NCBI GenBank assembly: GCA_036365455.1
Contig: JAWQUS010000030.1
Span: 15,706,001 to 15,770,000 of the forward strand
Reading direction: 5' to 3'
DNA from: Macrosoma leucophasiata
Lineage: Eukaryota; Arthropoda; Insecta; Lepidoptera; Hedylidae
DNA length: 64,000 bases
The position numbers and the translations under genes are program-made. Shown piece by piece: positions 56,982-64,000 of the stretch. Below the pieces are notes generated by a model. It did not search any database, was not told the origin of the DNA, and was given only the letters and a program-made list of their open reading frames with translations. Every line of letters starts with the position of its first letter. The first letter of the stretch is position 1.

Positions 56982-57127
56982 CCTGAGTTTCACTACGATA
57001 TTTGTCAAAGTTAGTTATTGTAACATTTCACATCCTTCTCTGACTTATAGAAATCTGTTAAAGTTAGAGAAGGATGTGAAATGTTACACTAACTTTAACT
57101 TAAACAAATATCGTGGTGCAACCCAGG
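56982..57127. mobile_element. palindromic MITE (CCTGAGTTTCAC / GTTAAAGTTA family)
   Basis: Inverted ends CCTGAGTTTCACTACGATAT and ATATCGTGGTGCAACCCAGG; inside them a 25-bp perfect inverted pair GTAACATTTCACATCCTTCT (57020) / AGAAGGATGTGAAATGTTAC (57068). Relatives at 61855-62122 and 5876-5935. Confidence 0.75.
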
Positions 57128-57129
57128 TT

Positions 57130-58430
57130 TAGTTGCCATTTTGTGTGACTTACAGTAAAATATGTTTAAATGGCTGTCCTTGAAATCAACATCGTATTCG
57201 ATATAAACCAGTGGTTTAAGTATGAGCAAAACAACTCTTAATACTTTTAGATGGTAGGTTTTGTACTGCAGTGTGGTTAATTTTAGCAGATATGAAATTA
57301 TTACTCTGAATAAGGCAGAACATAGTAAAATTTTAAGTTGGTCTATTAAAATTGACTAAACTGATGTATAAAAATGGATGGTACAATAATAAAGATGTGG
57401 TATAGTAAGTAACAATCTAAGTTTTTCAATGTGGTCCCAAATGTTGAAGGGTGGTTTGTTGGCATATAGTTAGTTAACATTTGTCAAGGCGGGTGTATAA
57501 AATGCGCTTTTATAATTACGAGCATTAGTCGGTTTACTATGTCTCATGCGAGTAATCACATTGATACAAAGTGTGTATATGTAAATGTGAAACCGATACG
57601 AAAAGCGCGCTAATATTAACCTAGCGAGGCACTTTTTTGTTAATCCATATGCTTATAAATTAAGTCGAATAACAAGCAAGTAAGACTGAATTTATGATGA
57701 TTAGTACTTCATAAATTCTGTCAAAATAAATTAAAGGATATGTTGTGAACTCGGCTCTGGTTCGTACACGTCCTCAAAAAATGGGTAAATTAAAGAAGAA
57801 TCCGAAAAAAATACAATTAATTTATTAAAGAATATATTTTAGAGTTACAAATCACATTTAATTTAAACGATTTTATCATTTTCAACTATGTTCAACATGG
57901 CGGCGATACGGTCGACGCTTGGGATCAATCGATTTCGATAATATTTAGAAAATTTTACTTTTTTCTCCAAGTACTATATAATCAAAAACCAAAATAAAAT
58001 GAAAATGTCAAAATGACGCGCCATATTCGCCATGTTGAATTTGAGTTGCTATTCTAACTGCAAATAATGTTTTGTAACTGCAAACAAAGCTAAATAAGTG
58101 AAAATATGCAGTAAAAAACGTTTTTATATTGATTTTGTCTGTTTTATGAGGTTGTGTACAATACATGGCCGGTGGTCCATACATTTTTGCAACATCTCCT
58201 TTACTACCATTGTATTTACGTCGCTTGGGACTCTACTTAATTTATGACTGGTCATTTTCATTCAACGCCGTCTACAGTCTTGAATGAATGTACCCAGTTC
58301 AGTGTTCTTTAAAAAAAGTGTAATCACATAAAGTAGGCTTCTTTCATCAGAAAAAAAATCTTCACTCAGAATAAATCCAGTATTTCTCGTAGTTTTTCTT
58401 TGTTAAATTTACACCGTCGCGTCTGTTCTG
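57130..58430. other. intergenic, 1.3 kb
   Basis: AT-rich. CAACATGGCGGCG at 57893 and CGCCATGTTGAA at 58030 form an inverted pair that may be the ends of a small MITE. Confidence 0.3.
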
Positions 58431-58431
58431 A

Positions 58432-59330
58432 GTGAGTTATTTTGTAAATGTAATGAGCGAACAAAAATGTGCAGATAAAGCAAGGCGAGTCGTGGTGTTA
58501 AGGTATCCACCACAGGGGTCGAAGGCATGGAGGCGGGGGAGGGGCGATGGTGGCGGGTTTCGGTATAGATTACTCAAAGGCTCGGCGCAAACAGGCCACA
58601 CGCCACGGCCACTTTCTATAAAATTGATACTTGTAGGAATACGCCGTATAAAGCCACTGGCTACACCAGTATGGTTCAAGTCCACTCACTTGTGCCTGTC
58701 GCGTATGGCCCGTCGGCGCCGTAAGTGGATAAGCTGCAGGTAACAGTGTTTGTGCATTGCGTCCAATCCGATTCTAAACAAAATAATACAATCTGCATGT
58801 ATGTTTGTAAAATGCGTCCATACTCATTGAACATCCCTCGTTGGGGACGCTTTTACATTGCGTCCGATCAGTCCGAGCCGATGTTTAATTGTCGCCAATT
58901 GTAATTTTATGATTTACATTGAATGAAATGAAATCAAAAATGCACAAAACATTGATACACGATTTTACAATTATGGAAGAAGAATAAAACCATATTTCAG
59001 AGATTCAGATTAGACGCAGTGCAAAAACGTCATCCGTAATAGTTTTGTCGGGTTGGGATCGGACGCAGTGTGCGGGCGCTCCTAGGTTCTTGCCCCGGTC
59101 ACTACAACGTCCCGCGCCGCGTTTATGCTGGTATGTTCATTGTGCGGCACTTATGTATAATTGTGTATCCACTTAGACATCATTAAACGGCGTACCTTGC
59201 TAACACGATGGTTTTATTTCGAGACGAGTCCTCCTCGACGCGCGAGGAATGGACATACCACCATAACCCAGTCGCCAGTTCCACTCCCGAACCTTCGCGT
59301 TTACATAAGGTATCATTAATCTTCACTTAT
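58432..59330. other. GC-richer intergenic segment, possibly repeat-derived
   Basis: Overlapping frames on both strands at 58432-58743 lack motifs. GCGTCCRATC-like sequence recurs at 58768, 58859 and (reversed) 59060, and 59080-59290 is GC-rich with an ATTAAA. A solo LTR or other repeat is possible but I find no boundaries. Confidence 0.25.
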
Positions 59331-61850
59331 CCTTAATTAGTGAAAAGCTATTTGTCTCCTCGATAAGTTAACGTAGATTGAAGTCTTGTAAAGTCCAGTT
59401 CTTTTTATATATTTTATTGTATGTATTACTTTTACTATTGATCTATTAAAATTAATTTTCCAGTTGTATATTTCAATTTTAATGAACACAGACCGGTCAC
59501 TCTTTACCCGCGACAGTAAACGGGCGGTTCATTCGTCGATACATATATAGTGTGTGAGCATTTAATTTTATGGCAGAATGGCGGTGAACATATATTTAAA
59601 AAGATTATTATAATATATGCGCATGACTAAGTCAGATAAAGTATTAGAAATTTATATGATTTTTTAGAAAGATCGGGGATGTTATTCTGCTATAAAATAT
59701 CTGATTGTGCATTTCGTGGTATGATTTTCAAAATTCTCCTGTTCTTGTGCCACAGTACCTGTATAACATGGAATAAAGTGTTTCACAAGAGTGGAGCTTT
59801 AATAGTTTCTTTTTAATTATATTTTCACTTATTATTAATTTTAGGTAATTGTGTAAATACCTAAAAATCAAGGCATTACGTAGGTTGTTATTGTTTAAAA
59901 TAAGTTCGATGTGTTTCCCCAAACTGGTTCTCATATACACAACATACACCGAGATAAATTAGTTAACTATAGCATTTTATACGGAACTAGCAATGCGTCG
60001 AATACAAACTGGGGGAATGTTTTATACTAAACAACATCATATTACATCCATATAACAAATGCTAGAAAATAATTACATCATTTTTCATTTGCTCTCGACA
60101 TCTCCTTTGCCTTATTTCTTTATAATAATATGTTCTCTTAGGCAATCATCGAACTGACGAAGAAGAAATTCCGTACAGAAACGGTGTCAATTAAAACGCA
60201 GACACTGAATTGTTTCTTTTGTCATTGCCATTGTTATTTTTAAGACATGTCCCTGGCTTACAAAGTCGCATAACATTTCCAAATCTGCACTTCGATTGAT
60301 ATAAACGCGTGTGTATTAATTTATACAAAGACTTTACCCACCAATGACATCTGAAGCCACACGTTTCATTGATCTAAGTATTAAGTATGTAAGTTATAGG
60401 TAAATATAAATAAAAAATAACCTAAAAATACAAAAAAAATGTTGTATGAAGGCGAGCTTCTCTTGTGTGAAGTAAGACAAATCATTTTGAATTGGGTGAC
60501 GTTGTTTCATAAGGTCGATTTTGTTGCTTCGCTAACATTATTTCATGCAATCGAAGCTCGAAATATAAATTAAGGCTTTCCTGGCAAATTGCATAGGTAT
60601 TATTCAACATTCGAGAATATAAAAAAAACTCAATCGAGCATATGAACTTTTATATGGAGCGAGTGTTGTGTGACAAAATGGACTGCAAACTATGATATTG
60701 CGCCGATTATATTGATATTCAAAACTCTGGAATAGCTAAATAGTAAGGTTATTGCAACAGTAATGTGTCAGATGAAACCGATAAACAATTTATTCTTACA
60801 TCTCTGTACTATGCCCGTTGATAGGAATTAGATAATAAATAAAATTAATTATAAAATATGGATTTTCTTTTTGAATCATCCCTTTGTAATGTGTTCGTAA
60901 TGTTGGGAAAAAATAAAAATACTTTTTTTTTTGCAAATATAGGTTTATTTTACTATTTAACGTGTTTCGTCTTATTAAGTCTGAACATATTTTTAGTCGC
61001 ACATATTGATAAACATAAACTAAAATTCCCATGCTGTTTAACAGCGGCGTCCAATATTCGATCTCGATCCACTTTGATGATCTTCGACCAGTTTGTCAAA
61101 AAAGGCGTCCTAACAACAAATCTACAGATTAATAAAATTTGCTGTCCGTTTTTATTGGGCTGACAGTGGATCGATCAAAAGAATTCAAAAGATCGTTTGC
61201 AAACTAGATTAGTCCGACCTACGATCGAAGCGAAGCAAGTTGAGAAGCAAGAGTGGAATATTGGGGACCGGCCGTAAGTTTAAACAAAACGTCGGCCCCA
61301 ATCATGCTGCGCCCATGGTCGCCAATCAGACTTTAACTGGAAACGATATTTGCGTTACGTATGTCTTATCTACTATCAGCGATTGCTTTGTCGAAATTTA
61401 CAAGTTTTGTTTGCAGACTACTAACAACAAGATTTGTGCGAAAAATATGTTAGTGTGTCTTTAGTTTTAAATATTTTTTAAATCGCTTTACAAAGTCATG
61501 AAGTAAATGCAAGTATAAGACATTTAAGGCAGTAAAATAATCTTGAAAATAAGCATTGTTTGAATCATTAAATTTTAATGATTTATATAATAATATCTAT
61601 ACAATAATTGTTGTAGTAAAGAATCTTAGTAAGTTTCACACATCATTTGTAGAAAAAAATACATCTACGTGGCGATACACTGTTCGCTGGGTCAACTAGT
61701 AGTTTAATAACATACAATTTCAATAAAATGCAATTTGAATATTGAGCTAACTGAATCGGATATAGCAAAAACTCATGTTTTAATAAAAGGAATGCTTAGC
61801 TAAACAGTTGTAGGGCTGCACGCCGCCGACTCTCAGTGCGATCGTTAGGT
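59331..61850. other. intergenic, 2.5 kb, nothing recognised
   Basis: AT-rich on both strands. The frames at 60858-61163 and 61240-61464 are AT-driven and without motifs. Confidence 0.35.
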
Positions 61851-61854
61851 TCGG

Positions 61855-62122
61855 TAGTACCAAAATATTTGTTAAAGTTATCGCCTTTGCAAAATTTTAC
61901 ATCCTTCTTTAACTGTAACAAATGTTAAGGTTAAAGAATAAAGTTATAATTTAATTAAAAAACGATAATTTTAACAAATATGTTGGTGCAAACGAACCTT
62001 AGCCTTAAAGTTATTGTAACATTTCACATCCCTCTCTAACTAACAGATTTCTTTAAGTTAGAGAAGGATGTGAAATGTTACAATAACTTTAAACTTTAGC
62101 AAATATCTTGATGCAACCCAGG
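61855..62122. mobile_element. two adjacent MITEs of the GTTAAAGTTA family
   Basis: ATATTTGTTAAAGTTA ... ATAATTTTAACAAATATGTTGG (61867-61992) is one diverged palindromic copy; 62010-62122 is a second, with GTAACATTTCACATCCCTCT and its inverse, ending GATGCAACCCAGG. Confidence 0.65.
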
Positions 62123-62659
62123 CTTAGACAGTTAAGTTAAACTTTTGATATGACGACACAATCTATTTACTCATATTTACAAACTGGAGGGAGGTATTTT
62201 TTAATATCAATTACACTTAAATTGTCAACTTTCATATTCACTATGAATAATATATAAAATACTCTTACCTCAGATTACAAAAAATACCTTTTCTGTAATT
62301 AAACAATTTCAGTGCACTAATGTTTTAGAAGACTCCAAGTAACGGGAATCAGTCTTATATACTAATATAAATAATATACAGCATAAATAGAGTGCTCAAA
62401 TTTATCTTTTAGCAGCTTTAAAACAACCAGTATAATCCACAACTTCAATATTCGTAAATTTCCAAGGCCTCACTACTTTTTCACAAAGTTCAGTATTTAC
62501 ATTATTATCAATTACATAACAATACTTAATACCTACGTGTAGGTACTATAAATCCCAATAACCCTGTCCACCATTATTTATATATGCCTACTTCATGTCG
62601 CATCATGACGTTTTATTGTGATTCAATTTAAGAACAGTTTGAACCGTCGGATATTGTTT

Positions 62660-63125
62660 ACAGTACCCTAGCAAGATATATTGCACATCGACCTTACGAA
62701 AGAGGTAATCGGCTAGTTTCGACTCCGTAGAGCGTTGTCTCTGTTGTACACTGCCTATGTAAGTACTGGTAGTACAGTATCCAACAAGAAATAATGCACA
62801 TCGACCTCAAGAAGAGACGTCGGCTTATTTCGGATCTGTAGAGCGATATCTCTTTCACACCGTACCTAATTGACGTTTGTCGGCCATTTTGATCAAGTTT
62901 TGACCAATACCGGACTAGGGATGCTTACGTGGGCAGTGTGCAGCAGAGATAACGCTCTATCAAGCCGAAACTTTAATAGGCTCGCTATTTCTTGATGAGC
63001 ACTGTAGTTGGTATTGGTTAAAACTTGATCAGTGGCCGACAAACGTCACATAGGTAAAGTGAGAAAGAGATAACGCTCCACAGACCCGAAGTCTCCTTCC
63101 TAAGGTCGATGTGCAATATTTTTTA
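62660..63125. mobile_element. nested inverted MITE cluster (GTGCAATAT family)
   Basis: Four blocks carrying the AGAGATAACGC/GCGTTATCTCT and TGCACATCGACC/GGTCGATGTGCA modules alternate in orientation. Positions 62785-62920 and 62995-63118 are inverted copies of each other, enclosing a copy that starts GCTTACGTGGGCAGTGTGCA. Related to 580-860 and 45816-45965. Confidence 0.65.
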
Positions 63126-63129
63126 TTGG

Positions 63130-63775
63130 ATACTGTTCTTTGTTTAATCGATGACACACTTACAGATACGAGACAACGCAAACAAATTTAGGGTCTCAAT
63201 TGAATAAAAATAAGAGGTCATGGTGGCCCCGATGATATTTGTCATTCCACCGCCACTATTCATCAAACGACTGTACTGGAATTTAATTAATACACGATTT
63301 CCAGTAAGATGTCGAAAAATAAATTTAATTACAAACAATTCACATACACAAAGAAGATATTATCGTATCGTGTGCAAAATAAGAATTGAATTCTCACGAC
63401 TCACGTTTCCTGTTTATTGTTCGAAGATCCATAATATTCGATAAATATATTTGTCAACAAAAACATTCAGTAAGAATAATACTGATATAAAAATAATGTG
63501 AAAAGTTTCATTGCGCATACGTATAGCGCCCTCATGTGTTATTTATTTAATTCATGGCCAATCAAGAGTGCTATGCCGTCCGTTCTGTACTAAGTATATT
63601 ATTTCGAAGGCTATGTGAAGCGCCTGCGCTTCTCATAGCCTAGTACTAGAATTGAATACTTTTTCTGTCAAGTCATAAAATTATTTCACTAGAGAATCTT
63701 AAATCGAGTCGTACCTCCTATCGATCCAACCACTACCCCTCATAGCAGTCTAAGAGTTGGAATTAAATTATCGAA
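63130..63775. other. intergenic, nothing recognised
   Basis: AT-rich. A short hairpin, GGCTATGTGAAGCGC ... GCGCTTCTCATAGCC, lies at 63609-63641. Confidence 0.35.
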
Positions 63776-63781
63776 CGCGTC

Positions 63782-63912
63782 ATAAGCCGCAGCTGATAGC
63801 AATTTTGCTCGTACATTTGTTTTTAGCTGGGCACGCTATTAGGCATCGTCCGAGAGCGATCTGCTCGCTGTAGGATTCAGTTGTGTTGAGCTGTCAGCTG
63901 CGGCTTACGGAC
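63782..63912. repeat. MITE-like element with TAAGCCGCAGCTGA ends
   Basis: TAAGCCGCAGCTGATAGC at the left and GCTGTCAGCTGCGGCTTA at the right are inverted ends around about 95 bases. Confidence 0.6.
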
Positions 63913-64000
63913 GCATCCGATAGTTTGTTTGCAGCTTTATAGGAAAACTGGAAGACAGTGGACAGACGTCTGATTAATAATGCAGGATCGCTGGTATCGA

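Noticed and set aside
59060..59290. Possible solo LTR
   Set aside because: No TG...CA ends with a 4-6 base duplication and no second copy in the window.

Overview
The window is nuclear DNA of an insect, almost certainly a moth or butterfly (Lepidoptera). It is AT-rich, its genes have introns with GT/AG borders, and three recognisable genes have insect-type sequences. The rest is packed with lepidopteran-type interspersed repeats: jockey-, RTE- and CR1-like LINE tails, tRNA-derived SINEs, hAT-type MITEs, and a poly-A retroposon present in at least 16 pieces.

Genes. (1) 8421-9587 (+) is an intronless, full-length mevalonate diphosphate decarboxylase of the isoprenoid/juvenile-hormone pathway. 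(2) 13514-15737 (-) is RACK1, five coding exons, 320 aa, seven WD40 blades, with a pyrimidine-tract (TCT/TOP-like) start region. (3) 19025-54705 (+) is the catalytic subunit of protein phosphatase 2A (mts), six coding exons, 309 aa, stretched over about 36 kb by repeat-filled introns. (4) 38447-38527 (+) is a tRNA-Leu(AAG) inside mts intron 1. (5) 4222-4301 (+) is an orphan first exon of a THAP zinc-finger protein whose downstream exons I cannot find. Less certain are membrane-protein-like and terminal exons on the minus strand inside mts intron 1 (33.4-35.3 kb), and a GC-rich coding-like exon at 55796-56076.

Most unusual points. The PP2A C terminus reads DYFM, where the family has an almost invariant DYFL. 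Just after the stop there is a strong splice donor, and the GC-rich exon about 1.1 kb downstream is in phase with the phosphatase frame and has essentially every third codon position G or C for about 80 codons. This suggests stop-codon readthrough or an alternative C terminus. Second, 29751-32076 is a 2.3-kb DNA transposon with about 462-bp inverted repeats, studded with a GTACGGCA/TGCCGTAC motif and carrying two acidic coding-like exons; I cannot assign it to a superfamily.

Layout. 0-8.3 kb: repeats, the THAP exon, a jockey remnant. 8.4-9.8 kb: MVD. 9.8-13.5 kb: repeats and an RTE tail. 13.5-15.8 kb: RACK1. 16-18.9 kb: a hAT MITE, other MITEs and the mts promoter. 19-54.7 kb: mts with nested repeats. 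54.7-56.5 kb: the mts 3' region. 56.5-64 kb: intergenic MITEs and AT-rich DNA. RACK1 and mts diverge from a shared 3.3-kb interval; both are ubiquitous housekeeping regulators, but nothing in the sequence shows common control.
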